A stretch of DNA of 64,000 bases from Polytrichum commune (Eukaryota; Streptophyta; Polytrichopsida; Polytrichales; Polytrichaceae), in contig OX485803.1 in NCBI GenBank assembly GCA_950295325.1, forward strand, positions 70,755,554 through 70,819,553. Reading direction: 5' to 3'. Position 1 is the first letter of the stretch, and each line of letters opens with the position of its first letter. The translations under genes were made by a program, and so were the position numbers. The notes under the pieces were generated by a model. The model did no database searches, was not told the origin of the DNA, and saw nothing but the letters and a program-made list of their open reading frames with translations. Below are positions 33,611 to 46,109 of the stretch, piece by piece.

Positions 33611-34770
33611 AACCTAGAGTGGTTGACACACTTGAACACATAATCTAATCCTGTGGTAACACGTGTCTTTGTGGTCTCCGTTCTTAACTACAATCTTTGC
33701 CATAGATCACTCAAATATAGGTGTCCGATTAGAATCAGTGATACCATTAGGACCATGAACCTTTGTTGCTTTGGAGATTAGCACATTGTCTCTGAAAGTG
33801 ATGTGAAAGATCGAGGTTCAATGTCATAATGTCACACTTTGTCACCTTGGTAATCACAAACTATAGATAACAAGGCCAACATGGATGCATCACTGCAAGG
33901 GAGGATACAATAAAAGCACAAAACATACTTTGAGAGCATCATGGAACCTGGTGTTCCTCAAACACGTCAGGGGCCCTCCTTGCACATCTTCTGGCGACAA
34001 TATGAGTTGAAGGACAAGAGGCAGATGTGCAATCTTTAAAAGTACAAGTTCACAAGCTATGAGAGTACAGAAGATTAGAGCCTTCAACATGTCTCAAACT
34101 GAGATCTTAAAACTCATGCTCTCTCTTACTTCGACTACTTCAAAAGTCACCTGAGCTTTGTTACATCTGGAAGGAATGGATATTCTTGACATACGTGCAC
34201 ACCTTTGGAGAGTCTCGTTCACTAATAAGGGGAAGAGCCCACAAACAGAGACACAATCTTGGCTGATAACGTCAACTCCGCGTGAGACAGGGGATTTTGG
34301 AAAACCACCAAACGGCTGCCTGGGAGGGATTTGCTTTCTATGGCTCTTGGGGAGGTATGGGGATTGCATTACCATGTGGGGTGCACTAGCCACATGTTCA
34401 ACAAAAGTGGGTGTGTTCTCCACTGGCCTCTACTAGTGAAGAATTGCCGAAATACAGAGAAGGCCTAAAAGCTTCTCGTTGGATGAACAAAGGCCTCATT
34501 ACTCGCTAAGGAACACACTGTACTTACACATAGACTCTTCCAGAAGAGCTGGGGTTCTTCCCACACACACCCGCCTTCTTCAGTTTTCCAGGACCTCAGA
34601 CCACAAGTTCCCCCATTCCCCCCACACGCCCTCTCAAAAAAAGGGTTTCCCTGGATGAACCTTCATCGCACACCAGGCCAGCCTGCAATTTACACCTTGG
34701 TGCCTGGGCCCAGTTGCAGACAACCAGCCCGGCCACGACTAAATAATGTTACTGCTTCTATAATTCACGT
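33611..34770. other. 3' flank of the LHP1-like gene
   Basis: Should contain the 3'UTR of the minus-strand gene ending at 34771. Open frames around 34094-34436 exist on both strands at the same place and resemble nothing known, so I do not call a gene. Confidence 0.4.
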
Positions 34771-37700
34771 CTATGCATTGCTGTACCGCAGATGTTGCTC
34801 GTAGAAGTCTATTAGCTGCAGAACACACAACAAATCCCAGTTCAGACAAGAACAAAAAATCCTCCGTTGCCAAAATTGTGAAGAGCAATCAAACACCCAA
34901 TTCATTGTAGAGTGAGTCCCAGTCCATGGCTTGGCCATGCTTGACCCTGTTCATGTGATTTCATCACAAATAGAATGTCTTGCAAGCATCTTACCAGAAG
35001 AGGGTAGTGTTCCCGCATAAACTTGTTATCAACCACCACCTCCTCTCCATCGTATCTGACCATCCAGCAAGTCATGTCAGTATCAATTTGATTCAACGAT
35101 ATGCTACCAAGAGGACCTTCGTCTTTTAACAGTCAGACAACTTCAAATCTAGAAAACTAAACACACCACCCTGTTCATAATCACTGCACAATTTGCTATT
35201 GCAGAGGTCAACTAGACAGAGGAGACTAAGAGAATTCAGAGACCAGAAAGATCTTCAAAAGGAAAGTTATTACAAAGCTACTTAGAGAACACTCGACAGG
35301 TCAGTTTTGAAAGAAAGTATAGAGCAGCTTGGATGACACCGTAGCCTCTACTAGCTTCCAATGACCATTAGGGAAAACACACAAACCTAGAAGCCTTAAA
35401 TAGGACTGAAACATCATGCTTTTCCTGTGTGACATTGTTACTGTAGCTGATGGCCTTCAGAATCTGGGTGATTGGAGGAATCCTGGCCACTCCGGTGTCC
35501 ACTTCCTTCACAGGTACAATTGCTGTCATCTTTCCTGATAAGGTATCTTGAAGAACGGATATATACTCTTTCTTCTCCGGTGTTATGGATTTCACAATTG
35601 CAGTTACAGGGTCAGTTCCTTCAGGTCCTTGTGTAATTTCTTTCTTGATATCCTCCATCGATGTCTGCACTCCGTCCTGCTCTGGTGGCACTCTCCGTGG
35701 AACTCCACCTTTCCTTTTCTTTGCTCCTGTAGCCACTCCCTCAGATCTTGACCCCTGCACTGAATCCTTAGTTAGACCTATGTTTCTTGCCTCCAATTCC
35801 TCATCCATATGAAGAACATCTGGGACTTTGAATGCTTCAGACAGTCTCTTTTCCTCTGTTGTTCCCCGGTTCACCAAGCCTTCAGCACTTACGATTGCCA
35901 GAGTTTTTGATTTTTCATTCTCTCTCCTGCTGGATGTTCGAGATGAAGGCAAGGGGAGTCTATGGTTATCAATATATGAGAGCCGTGTAACAGCTCCATC
36001 AGGCCGACCATTTGTCACACTCACACCCTGACTGCTGCACTTCTTTGGACATGTAACTGGTGCTGGATCAACCATCTTCACATCTGTCTCAATTACAGGT
36101 CCAGCAACAACCATCTCTTTGGTGACCACCATTGCTTTGCCTGGAGAATCAGCCCCATTTTCTTCACCTGCACAAACAGGAGTTATGTCTTCTAGCACTT
36201 TACTTGCTTCAGGCGTGGCAGAAGGATTTTCTGTGGGAGGCTTTGAAGTGGTTGGAGGTTCGTCAGGTAAGTCTAACAATGTCCGGGCTGCCTCAGCAGA
36301 GGAGGGGCTAGCCATTCTCACAGTTACTCCATCTTGACGGCGGACCTTTGCTTCCTTTTCTGATGGCACGGCATAGGAATCAGTAGACGATTTGACAGTG
36401 TCTTTTCCTTCACTATGACTAGGCCCATCCTCATCAACAACAGATATAGAGCTCCGCTTCCTCTTCCCAGGGTCTAAAGTGTACGTTCCATACTTGCGCC
36501 TCCCACGGCGTGCCTTCTGACTGCATATCAATCAATATATACAAGATAAGATATAGATACTAAAGGGGCACAAAAAACAGAGACTTCTTTCCTCATAGAG
36601 TCTTCATTTTTTTAACTGGCAATATATCTTGACTTTGGATCATGTAACCACTCATAAATAGCACTTCTGTACAATAGTGAAATTACTGCTGGCATTTAGT
36701 GTCAAAAAATAGGCTATTAAGAAACAAGTGGCTAAGTAAAGCTCCAGAAACATTAATTTATGAAGATTCTTAAGATTAAATCCCCATAACTTGTGACTAG
36801 AAATAACTACCATACCAGGGAATGTTGTTCTGTTGAGGAAGAATTGCAAGGATACCTGGATTCAAAGTCCTCAAGAATGTCCCTACATTTGGCTACATGT
36901 TCGTAGGGCTCCCAAGTATTGTCCTTCTCATCCCAACCACGCCTGTGTAAAAGAAAAACAGTTAGGTGCTTGTGATATTTGACACCTCAGACATGAGAGA
37001 AGTATTTAGGATGAGCATGCAACACAGTTCTGTGATGGAGCTTCAATTGCAGTGGACCATCTCCTTTTTAGGTACCTTCACCTGACTAGGGTTAAATTGT
37101 TAAAATAGTTCCAATCCGTCCACAAGTTTAAGGTAATGTCCTGACTCTTGATGCACACTGACCTATAATAACCACTAACTACTGACAACCTAACAGTGCA
37201 TAAACATAGAGCCTGGTTTCCACAACTCACCACTTCACAAGGAATTCCTTCTTGCCCTGATGGAGGAAACAGGACAAGAATGTCAGCTACGATACAAGCT
37301 TCAAATAACAATACCAAGATCACCAACAACTTAATGCCATGCAATGTCACTTATGGCTCCGTTCTGTATTGCATAAACTAGCTCACAAGGGCAAAACAAC
37401 AAGGGAGGGATGAAGACTTTATAAACATGGCCCGTCCTTTTGGAATGCATCATCGCTACAATTGTATATGGGTGCTCAGTCATACTTTCATATTCAACAG
37501 AAGACTAGCTGCAGTGCTATCAAGGGAGAAAAAATGTCAATGCAAGTACTGCAACTTCACACTGACTCGGGTAAGGTATAATAACACTCCTAATTCAAGA
37601 CAAAGTGAAACCCAGAACACAAGCATCGATGCTCTCTACTCGGAAAGAGTTACAGGATTCGAGTTGGACCTTCAGAAATATATTGTAGCTATAATAAATG

Positions 37701-38430
37701 TGGGGACATTTTTTCAAGGTTGCAAGACTGTCAGGAGTACGTACCTTCCTATGGACTTGTTTAACAGAACGCGTTTTGTTTTCCAAGTTCCGGTGAAGAA
37801 CAAATTTCAAGTCAAAGTGATGATATAAGCAAGAAATTTGACAATGTTGTTACTGCTTACAAATATGTTTTCATCAAGGAGAAGATGGAAGAAGAGATTA
37901 AAAAAAAAAATTACCTTTCGAGTGCGCTTCTTCCTTATGGCCTCCACTTCATACATTCCTTCACCGAGCACTTCCTCAAATTCAGACTCTTCTTCATTTT
38001 CATCGGACTCTTCGTCTTCTTCGTCGCCATCATCATCTTCGTCGTCGTCGTTCTCATTATGGTGGTCATCAATGTTGGATTCTTCGGATCCTTCATCCTC
38101 CTTACCATCTTTATCTTTATCTTTTCCGTCCTTGCTGCTGTTGTAAATCTTTTCCACGTTCCCGTTACTTTTGGATTTCGGTGTTTGAGTTTGCAATTTT
38201 CGCCCCTCCTTGGAACTTCTACTTGCAACAACTACCTTCTCCCTGCTCGTGGACGGGTCAGCCATATCCCTGCCTGTGTCTTTCTCCTGCTTCTTCTTCG
38301 GCGTCCGTTTTGGACGAGGCGAGTTCCGAATGACTTCCTGCATAGGCCGCAAACGCGCGCCAGCCAGTGCTGCACTATCTCCGCCGTGTTCTAATGCACT
38401 CTTCTTACCACTCGTCCTCTGCTTCGCCAT
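34771..38430 (-). CDS. LHP1: LHP1/TFL2-like chromodomain-chromoshadow protein, six exons
   Basis: Nuclear reader of H3K27me3 in Polycomb silencing. Exons on - : 38430-37915, 37256-37231, 36942-36856, 36520-35387, 35055-34995 and 34815-34771. All junctions are GT-AG, phases agree, and the total is 1869 bases or 622 residues. Order: basic N-terminus (RPKRTPKKK, 39-47), acidic run ~119-153, chromodomain ~159-209, long basic/Ser-rich hinge, chromoshadow domain ~557-620. The chromodomain (MYEVEAIRKKRTRK, GKKEFLVKW, RGWDEKDNTWEPYEH) keeps the aromatic cage Tyr160, Trp181 and Trp184. The chromoshadow end YPLLLIDFYEQHLRYS matches the LHP1 C-terminus well. Exon 2 is only 26 bases. Arabidopsis LHP1 has about 445 residues; the extra length here is hinge. 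No frame damage. The weakest call is the exon-5 acceptor (GGTCAG|A), supported by restored KASRYDGEEVVVDN. The symbol is by homology. Confidence 0.92.
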
Positions 38431-39420
38431 GCCCTACCCTAATAATATACCCGAACTCGAACCTGAACCGTCCAACAACTTTTCCTGTATTCCCATTGAC
38501 AACAACCACTCCTCCGCTTTGAACCCTGTCCAACTATCCGCAACAAGTCAAAAAGAAGGCCAACCAATACTCCTCCTCAATTTGATCAAATTAAAAAAAT
38601 GGTCACCGGCCCTCGCAAAATCTCTACATGTATCCAAACTCCTTACGCAAATGCTCTCCTCTTGTCGGATCAAAGCTCGGTAGCGCGTTTCGCACGCAAA
38701 ACCAGAGAGGCTTAGTGGGGGAAAAAAAGTATGTACGCAACTCGGAGTCGCTCACAGGTAATCGCTACACACGAGGCGAACGTTCTTTCCTCACCAATGA
38801 GGTGAACAAAATGGCGGGAAGGACTCCAGGCGCCCAAGAAACGTGGCAAGAAATGACCTCCCACTCACTCCTCCACAATTACGCCTCCCTGCTTCCCTGG
38901 ATTGATATTTACACTGCAAATATTGCATTTCCCCCGCTCGCACTCCACCCACGCTCCTCCCTGGCCTCGATACGGGCTCAAAACCGCCCGCGCGCACGGC
39001 GTTGGAAGGGCAATCCCGCGAACTCCATGGTGGTGGCGTTCTCCGGAGATGGATTTCGGTGGCGATGGAATTGCAGGGCGAGGAACTGGAAACAGATTGG
39101 AGCGCAGGAGAAGCCTGGAAAGCGAAGGGCGGGGAAGAAAGGAGGGAAACCCTTATATGTACAGCGACGGCCTAGACTAGCCTACACCCGGCCGGGACAA
39201 GTGTAGCTTCCCTATGCCTACATCTCCCATACCCGCCCATACCCTCCCTACGCCTCCTATACCCTGCCATACCTCCCCTCTTACCCCATACCCGGACCTG
39301 CCAGTTTGAACGGCCTCGTGGCCGTCCCGCCATTCTTACGTCACACGCTACAGTTCCGGTCGGCCACGCTGGCACCCCACCCTTTCCCTTCTAGCCTTGC
39401 ACATGCCCGGCCCGCTTGAT
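38431..39420 (-). promoter_or_regulatory. GC-rich promoter region of the LHP1-like gene
   Basis: Upstream of the ATG at 38430 the sequence stays GC-richer than average to about 39420. 39205-39300 is a pyrimidine-rich imperfect repeat of CCCATACC/CCCTACGCC units. A TATA-like TTATATG near 39153 reads on +, not toward the gene. Frames open on + here (up to 192 codons at 38628-39206) are unrecognisable and I do not call them genes. Confidence 0.4.
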
Positions 39421-39836
39421 ACCCGCCCCGTGATTTGCATGGTGTCCGGGTATCCAGTTGTCCATTAAGGGTTGAGGCATCTAAAACCGATGAAATAAGA
39501 GAGTTTGCATCTGCAAATAAAATAGGAGACTGCAATTTTATTTTTATTTTTTCATGAATATGAAAGCGACAAATTTTGAAGCGGTAATGTTTAAGGGAAC
39601 TGCACAACCAATCTATACGTTAAACCACAACCGTTCATTTAAACAATGATCATTTTTTGGTCATAAGTCATATGAAGGTTATCAATTACAAGTCGCCACC
39701 ACATGAATCTGAACTCCGTTTGTCTAGATGTAGATATCATCTATGTCAGCATTATACACGTAGTCTAGTGAGCGGTTGAATGCACCTGGGCAACTATGGA
39801 TGCCTTGACCTTAAATAAGTTTGCGGCTGTACATTA
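39421..39836. other. Spacer without recognised feature
   Basis: Composition falls back to AT-rich after about 39430. Nothing is recognised. Confidence 0.45.
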
Positions 39837-40315
39837 CAATCTAACCTCCTTATACAAAACCACTTGATTATACAAAACCTTGCCGATGCAACACATTGCC
39901 GTCAACTAGATTTCTCGTGTTAATTTACCTCCGTACTACAACTACGACACTTGTAATACGACATTCTTTAGATCCGATTTGTCATATAATAAGAGTTAAT
40001 TATTGTGCATGAGCAATGGACCCACATATAATTCAAGGTTCATATGTGATTAGTATTTTGGAACACGCAAGGAACTTTGGGTAACCTCGAGAAACTTTGG
40101 AGAACGTTGTGAGCATAGTCCTTCAATATGTACGTTTTTTTGATATGCATGTATCTTCATTGTGTATACCAAATGACAATATTACACTTAAAACACGGTT
40201 TTCTTGAAACTATATTGACAGTACGACACTTGATGCCAACATGTCATATTGCCAAGAATATAGCATTTGGATAATAAGACACTTTTTTGCACAACCAAAC
40301 GTGTCTTCATAAAGA
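39837..40315. mobile_element. Tigger/pogo terminal fragment or derived MITE
   Basis: CAATCTAACCTCCTTATAC preceded by TA, then GATTATACAAAACCTT and ACTACGACACTTGTAATACGACATT, closely follow the left end of the Tigger element at 12107-12260. A second patch at 40205-40315 (GTACGACACTTGATG, TTTTTTGCACAACCAAAC) also matches that left end. No transposase is present. Confidence 0.55.
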
Positions 40316-40991
40316 GGGAAAACAATATTTAGAACTCATGAGCATATTTAGGCCTTGGATGGTCCATTGCATTTCTACAAGGTACATTTTTTAAAGAATA
40401 GACTTCATCGTTCTTCAATCGGTACCACTTTGCACACTTTACGTTGGTGGTTATAGATGTTGGGGTATTAAAAATAAACGTTCCAAATTTTGTTCCACAT
40501 GTCTAAATACTAGCATAGGGATATGTTCATTGTGAGACTACCCCCGACGGGAGATAGTAGTAGCCCTTGTCTCCAAAGGTGAAGCAATTCTCGTTCTTAC
40601 CAACTTATGGTTGACATCGTATATATATACATACATATAGTGTATGTCTTTCTTATGTTTATAAACTTGTAATAAAAATGAGGTGCCAATTTTTTTGAAA
40701 AAAATCACATTTGGATATCTTTTTATGCACAATATGCACAATATGCACAAATTTTGTCGTGCATGTTTTCGCAACAAATTTCTAGATTGTGAGCAACTTA
40801 TTGGTTGTATCATAATCTTTAGTTTCATTTTTGACAACTTGGGTTTGATTGAATATGTTTGTGATAGAAAACTAAACAATTTTATGTTCTACTATTTTTA
40901 AGGGGAAATTATAGAATATATGAATATATGGTGCAAAACATAAATATGGTGCATGGATGATATTAAATCGACCACATAGACGCATACAAAA

Positions 40992-41384
40992 GTGTTGATC
41001 AGGTTGTTCAATTCATTTAGTTGGCCAAGTTCTTTGATTTTTACATACAAAGCTGACACTTTTGCTCCTCTTCATGTGTGCAATGAAAAACCTAATTTTG
41101 ATAGGTCATGTGATCACGCCATGCATCTTTATGATCATTTTAACAAACTACAATATGTGGTCGATGTAACAATCCCCATGGTTAAATCAACCACATTGAC
41201 CTACCAAAATTTGATTCTTAGAGATTGTCCACCCTTCCTAATACAAGGTCGATACCTTGCTCCTCTTCATGTGTGCGATAAAAACCAAACTTTCAACATG
41301 CCATGTGACTACACAACAAATCTTTGTGATCATTTCGACAAACTACATGGTCGATTTAACAATCCCATGTTTATGTATAAATAG
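40992..41384 (+). other. 130-codon frame with an internal 195-bp tandem duplication
   Basis: Two units (from about 41046 and 41241, period 195 bases or 65 codons) are about 65% alike and stay in the same frame. They share (F/L)APLHVC(N/D)(E/K) and L(Y/C)DHF(N/D)KL. A possible third degenerate unit follows in another frame (LYDHVDHLHS, about 41497-41550). I recognise no family. It may be a duplicated repeat that happens to be open, or the remains of a repeat protein. Confidence 0.25.
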
Positions 41385-41874
41385 ACAATATGAGATTTGT
41401 GTACATCAATATTATGAGAGGTTTTCACAATCATGGGTCCATTTTTGTAGAATTAATGACATGCTCTCCAATATTGGCGGTCGTAGATGTTGATCTTCAT
41501 AGCCGTCGTAGCCGTAGTTGCCAATTATATGACCATGTTGACCACCTTCACTCCATCATGTGTGAGTTAGGTGAATATCACATCATTTTGAATTGTGTTA
41601 AATGTGTGCAAAATGAAGTATCACTCCACAACTAGTCAACCGATCGCCTCATCACTATGCATTATCAACCGTCATATTCTTATTTGAAGTGCACGATACT
41701 CAAAATGACATATATAGTTTTTTGGCACGAATTGCCAAATCATCTAGTTTAGGGCTATTGCAATTTTGTGAAACATCCACATGTCATTAAACAAAATCGT
41801 GATAGTTAGTGTAACGAGGTCCAAAGATCCGAGATGATAGCATACAAAGTTTTAATCACTTGGAACACACGTTT

Positions 41875-42110
41875 TATTGGCTTATGTTGGTGTCAAGAAG
41901 GAACCAATAACAAGTGGGGATACGATCTTACTTAAATCATTTGAGGGTAGACTTATAAGTAATAATGACGGTTTTAGCTATTCTGACATATATTCCAAAC
42001 TTATAAAGCTTATAAGCTACATCCAATGATGATTTTTTTTGACAACTTTATTGATAAATACTAGGGTTTTGCATTATACATAGGATTGGGGTTGATTGTT
42101 AGTTAAAAGC
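41875..42110. repeat. Dispersed repeat, inverted copy of 10317-10559
   Basis: Shares GGAACCAATAACAAGTGG, GATACGATCTTAC.TAAATCATTTGA and ACTAGGGTTTTGCATTATACATA-type blocks with the complement of 10.3-10.56 kb. The open frame is interrupted here. Confidence 0.45.
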
Positions 42111-43015
42111 ACATTTGTGTACTTACGTTGATGACTATTAAAAAATGTAATTTTCTATGTATAGAAAACATCACTTTTTCTCAGTGAAATTGTACATGTG
42201 TCGCCTAATTTAACCAAAAAGTTGGGTATATAGGAGGTTTTTTTTTACAGTAAGTTGCAAACACACGTGATCCTTAAGTACAATGAAAGGTGCACTCCCC
42301 AAAACTCATCCACAACGTTGAAGTCCTCCTTTTATTAGGTTGTGTTTTAGTGTTTAGTTGAACATATTAATTTGGAGTGAAGATTCAAGAAACCCATGCT
42401 TCATCTTATGCATTATTATAAACAAAATCAAACGAAAGTGGTAGACTTCCATACACATTGATTATCCCACTATCGAGTGATGGGATCACGATTAATGTGG
42501 ATCCCATCGTTTTCGAAAACATGGACGCTTCAAATTTGCATTTTGCACACTTATTGAATAAGATACTAGGTTCAACTTATTACAACACACGACAACACCA
42601 CAATTACCAATCAAACCACTTAGTGAAGATCACACTACATACAAAATCTACACGATTTGTTGACGAAATTTGGCATGATGTTCTTCAAACCTACCATGGA
42701 TTTGTGGCCCCTCGTTTTTCTACTCCTCCAATTGTCAATATGCATGCAAAACATGAATTGACCGTTGTAAGCCATGTTCTTCCTAGAATGAATATGGCGT
42801 GAATGAGGAACACTTCACCTTGATCATAGCCATGAGCTCGTATATGAACCCATGGTGGGTTTATTGACACCACTAATATAAAAATACATGTTTAAGATAA
42901 GTTGCCAAATCAAACATGCTTGCATTAGTACCCTAGCTATCTTGGATAGTACAAGGTGTAGAGTCCGGGAAGGTTTTGGACCAAATTAGTTGAGCTCCAA
43001 GTGTTTTTGCTTCCA
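42111..43015. other. Spacer without recognised gene
   Basis: A 114-codon frame at 42458-42802 is open but resembles nothing known and has no supporting context. Confidence 0.35.
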
Positions 43016-43423
43016 ACTACACTAAATAGGTAGATTAGTGTTAGATGAAGATTAGTGTTAGAGCCAATAGTTACCCAAAACACTAAATGTCATTTAAAAG
43101 TACAATTAGTGTTACAATTTCCTTTGTCTTTATTTTGCATTGTCAAAGTTGAGCTCCATTAAGCTTAAATTTTGTAATATCAAATTCCTAGCATATTACA
43201 TTTTCTATGAGGCTCACATATTCTACCTCCAATTCTTCATTTGAAGATCTACAAAAAATGTCATCTAACACTAAATGCGCTTTTGTAAATATTCAAAGTT
43301 ACTAATTGGTACAAATAGTGTTAGAGTTGACATTTAGTGTTCTAACACTATGAAGACAATTGACATTTAGCGTTTTCGTCGACTATTAGTGTTTCCAACA
43401 CTAATCTACCTATTTAGTGTAGT
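43016..43423. mobile_element. MITE with 27-bp perfect inverted ends (ACTACACTAAATAGG)
   Basis: A 408-bp element; ACTACACTAAATAGGTAGAT... at 43016-43042 is exactly inverted at 43397-43423. The TTAGTGTTA motif recurs in both orientations throughout the interior, giving a strongly foldable molecule. No clear target duplication. Confidence 0.75.
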
Positions 43424-44113
43424 GACATGTTCACATCTTTTGGTTTTTCTTTGTTGATTCAAGGTAAAGTCTTGAGCTATATTTCAAACTCGACCGACTC
43501 ACCTATAACTAGCGGTCGGATCTCCCCATTCACAAGCAACGTGAATGTTGATGGATTTCATAGCCCTAAAGCTTTTGGTGGCTACTCGAAGACAATTTAC
43601 TTGTTAAATTCATAAGAAATGATTAACATTGTCCGTATCTTTCCATTTATCATGGGTTTGTTGCCATTTCATCTCAGATGACCTTGAGTACACTAATTTG
43701 AGGTCTTGAAAGCTAATTCTCACATCAAATAAACTTTTAAAAACAACCTATGGGATGCATACTCTTCCATGGCTTTTATGGTGGATGAATGACATGTACG
43801 TTCATACACAATCATTCCCTCTCTACCTTACTGTAAACAAGTGATCTTTTATACAATGTTTTGCGTATATTGATTATCCCAATTAATGCGTATTACTAGA
43901 CAAAGTTACGCATTGCAATAATGTCTTCCTCATGAGTTCGATAGGTTGTTTGGACATTATAGAAGATAAATATTACAAATTGCATTAAATACTTATAGCG
44001 TTGCATAGCTCCAAATAGTATAATTGGGATAATCGTTGCAGTGCTTACATGCTACAACACAAACAAGGGAGCATAATCATCGTTGAAGCATAATCGAGGA
44101 TCTTGAAGGCCAC
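43424..44113. other. Spacer including a dispersed repeat copy
   Basis: 43670-43830 is the second copy of the repeat described at 30505-30680. Nothing else recognised. Confidence 0.4.
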
Positions 44114-44857
44114 CTTTATCATACACCCTAACCTCCATGATATCACATTATGGAATATCACTCCCTCTCTTATATCCCAAACCCCTAGGGAACATACGTG
44201 CTCAATGTAACTATCCCTCCTTGTTATCACGTTTCCCTCCCATATATCATAGTCTTGACACACACAAAAAACCCACCAAACAATTCAAACCACACGCTTG
44301 CATGCATCACATTATCATCATTGTCATTATTACAATGTTGCACTTTGTGTCGTTCCATAGTGTCACGTGCTACAATAATTCTCTATTATCATGCATCCAT
44401 GTTGACATTGCAGACGTCCTTAATACCATGTGCACTTTGGTTGCCACAGGTGTGATATTAGGGAGGTTAGAATGTACTGCTGCTACTTACATGACTCATT
44501 TGAACTCGTGAGCTCTCATCATTTGCAGAGAATGTGTTGATCTGAAAGTTGGTTCATCGTAATTAAGGAAGTGAGCGACGATAATTTGGAATTTCACTTG
44601 TGTACTGAGCTTCGACTTTGACCGTTGACAGCGAGCAAAAGTGGGGTTTTAATTAAGGCGAGCAGCGGTTGGAATTTAGGTCAAGTCGGGCAATTGTGGT
44701 CCTTATATTAAACAGTACCATAAGTCATTTCCAAGTCCTTGAGTTCACATTGACAAGATTGAATCCATGCACTTTTATAGCAGTTGCCAATCGTGAGGAT
44801 TTGTCATTTCAAATCTCATGCTTGGAGATTGGAGTTGAGATGCAAAATTTACAAGTT
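44114..44857 (+). repeat. Left arm of a ~745-bp inverted repeat
   Basis: Pairs with 46328-47073 over its whole length at roughly 95% identity; blocks such as TATCATACACCCTAACCTCC and AAAAGTGGGGTTTTAATTAA are shared. The two arms enclose about 1470 bases. Each arm may be a full copy of a mobile element, or the pair may be the ends of one large foldback transposon. Frames open on + here mirror frames on - in the other arm and do not indicate a gene. Confidence 0.85.
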
Positions 44858-45728
44858 CAGTCCAAGCAAAGATTTTAATTTTGTTTTATGAAAGTGGTCA
44901 CATAAGGTATGCATGTGTTATTTGGCAATTTTTTTCTTCACTAGACATACGTATTTGAGTGGTGTTTTGTTAGGTATGGATTTTAGAATGGACATCATAA
45001 AGAGATGTGTTTCAAAGAGATCGGACTAAATCTGCAAATATGATTAACTAGTCTACATTCAACAATCATCAAAACTGGGACAACCTATGTATTCACTTAA
45101 GGAACCAATGTATAACAAGGGAGGTATGATTTTCAATCCAGTTTTTGTTGGTGTTTTATGATACATTTGCTATTGGATCACAAACTTCAGAAGGTGAAGT
45201 TTATCAATAGAAGATGGAAACAAGAAAAACGAGCCACTGAACACATGCATATCTTAGGTCCTCATAGTTGTGTTTAACTATTGAACCCAATTTGTGGTCT
45301 ATGCTTTGAGCACATCTTCCAATCTTATGAACACATGTTTATCTGGTGTCCATTTTCAACTATGAGCCGTGTTATATACCACTCAAACAATAAAGAAAGG
45401 TGATTCCACAAGGCCCACATGGTCGCAACCCAAACCCACGTTTAGTTCAAAAACAACACGTTGTGTAACAATGTCGGCTGCCAAGTGAGGCTCAATGAAT
45501 TCGCATTGTCTCTAACTCTACAAAACCAAGGGCATGCACACGAGTTTGTCTCGTTTCCTCCAATAAACCTAAGTGTGGAGCGCATGATATACCCCCCGCT
45601 TTGAGATACACTGGACCCCAATGCTATTAGGGTTTCAAATCACGAGTCACCCGTCTCGTGGTCTTGAGGACATGCCACAAACTTCCCAAAATCTACAGTT
45701 CTCGCTCAGTAGCCTCGTGACCATCTCT
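44858..45728. other. Spacer between inverted arms
   Basis: 44990-45190 resembles 63770-63970 (CATGTGTTTCAAAGAGATC.GACT, GGGAGG....CAATCCA), an unnamed dispersed repeat. No gene. Confidence 0.4.
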
Positions 45729-45740
45729 TAGGAGTTCATG

Positions 45741-46109
45741 AGGCACCACGGGCCTTGGCTTGGTGGTTAGGGCTCATGGCCCCTAATGAGGAGGTTGTGG
45801 GTTCTATTCCCCATGCCAGCGTGGTGCTCACCACCTTAGTCCACCCAACTATGGTGGGGGGGTCCTTGGACCTTGTTGTATGGGTACCTCAAAGCCCTTT
45901 GGGGGGATACCATGTCCGGTCTCTTCAAGGCACTAGTGGCTAGCTAGGAACTTGTATAGTGTGTCACTATAGTGTCCATCCTCGAAAGGGGAGAGTAGTA
46001 TTTGTCCCAATGTCCCCTTGTCCAGTGGGCATCGGGTCATTGGCATTACGAACGGACACTTTATTCACGCTGGCCCCTTGCTTGAAAGGGGTTGGAGTTT
46101 CTATCTATC
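45741..46109 (+). mobile_element. tRNA-derived SINE with 12-bp target duplication
   Basis: Flanked by TAGGAGTTCATG on both sides (45729-45740 and 46110-46121). The head has Pol III promoter boxes: A-box-like TGGCTTGGTGGTTAGG (45755-45770) and B-box-like GGGTTCTATTCC (45799-45810), spaced as in a tRNA gene. The body is ~250 bp and the 3' end is a (CTAT)n tail. A 5'-truncated copy lies inverted at 55046-55322. The perfect duplication implies fairly recent insertion. Confidence 0.85.

Noticed and set aside
34094-34436. Opposed frames of 109 and 92 codons after the LHP1-like gene
   Set aside because: Mutually antisense, unrecognised, and located in the expected 3'UTR or flank.
37427-37828. 133-codon + frame
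   Set aside because: Lies within intron 1 of the LHP1-like gene on the other strand and has no recognisable content.
37838-38394. Ser-rich and Phe/Val-rich + strand frames
   Set aside because: Antisense shadows of the acidic, GAT/GAA-rich first exon of the LHP1-like gene.
38628-39206. 192-codon + frame upstream of the LHP1-like gene
   Set aside because: GC-driven open frame with overlapping frames on both strands and no recognisable motif; it lies in the likely promoter.
44137-44511. 124-codon frame in the inverted-repeat arm
   Set aside because: It is mirrored, with changes, in the other arm at 46628-46992 and is His/Ile/Cys-rich low complexity; it is part of the repeat.
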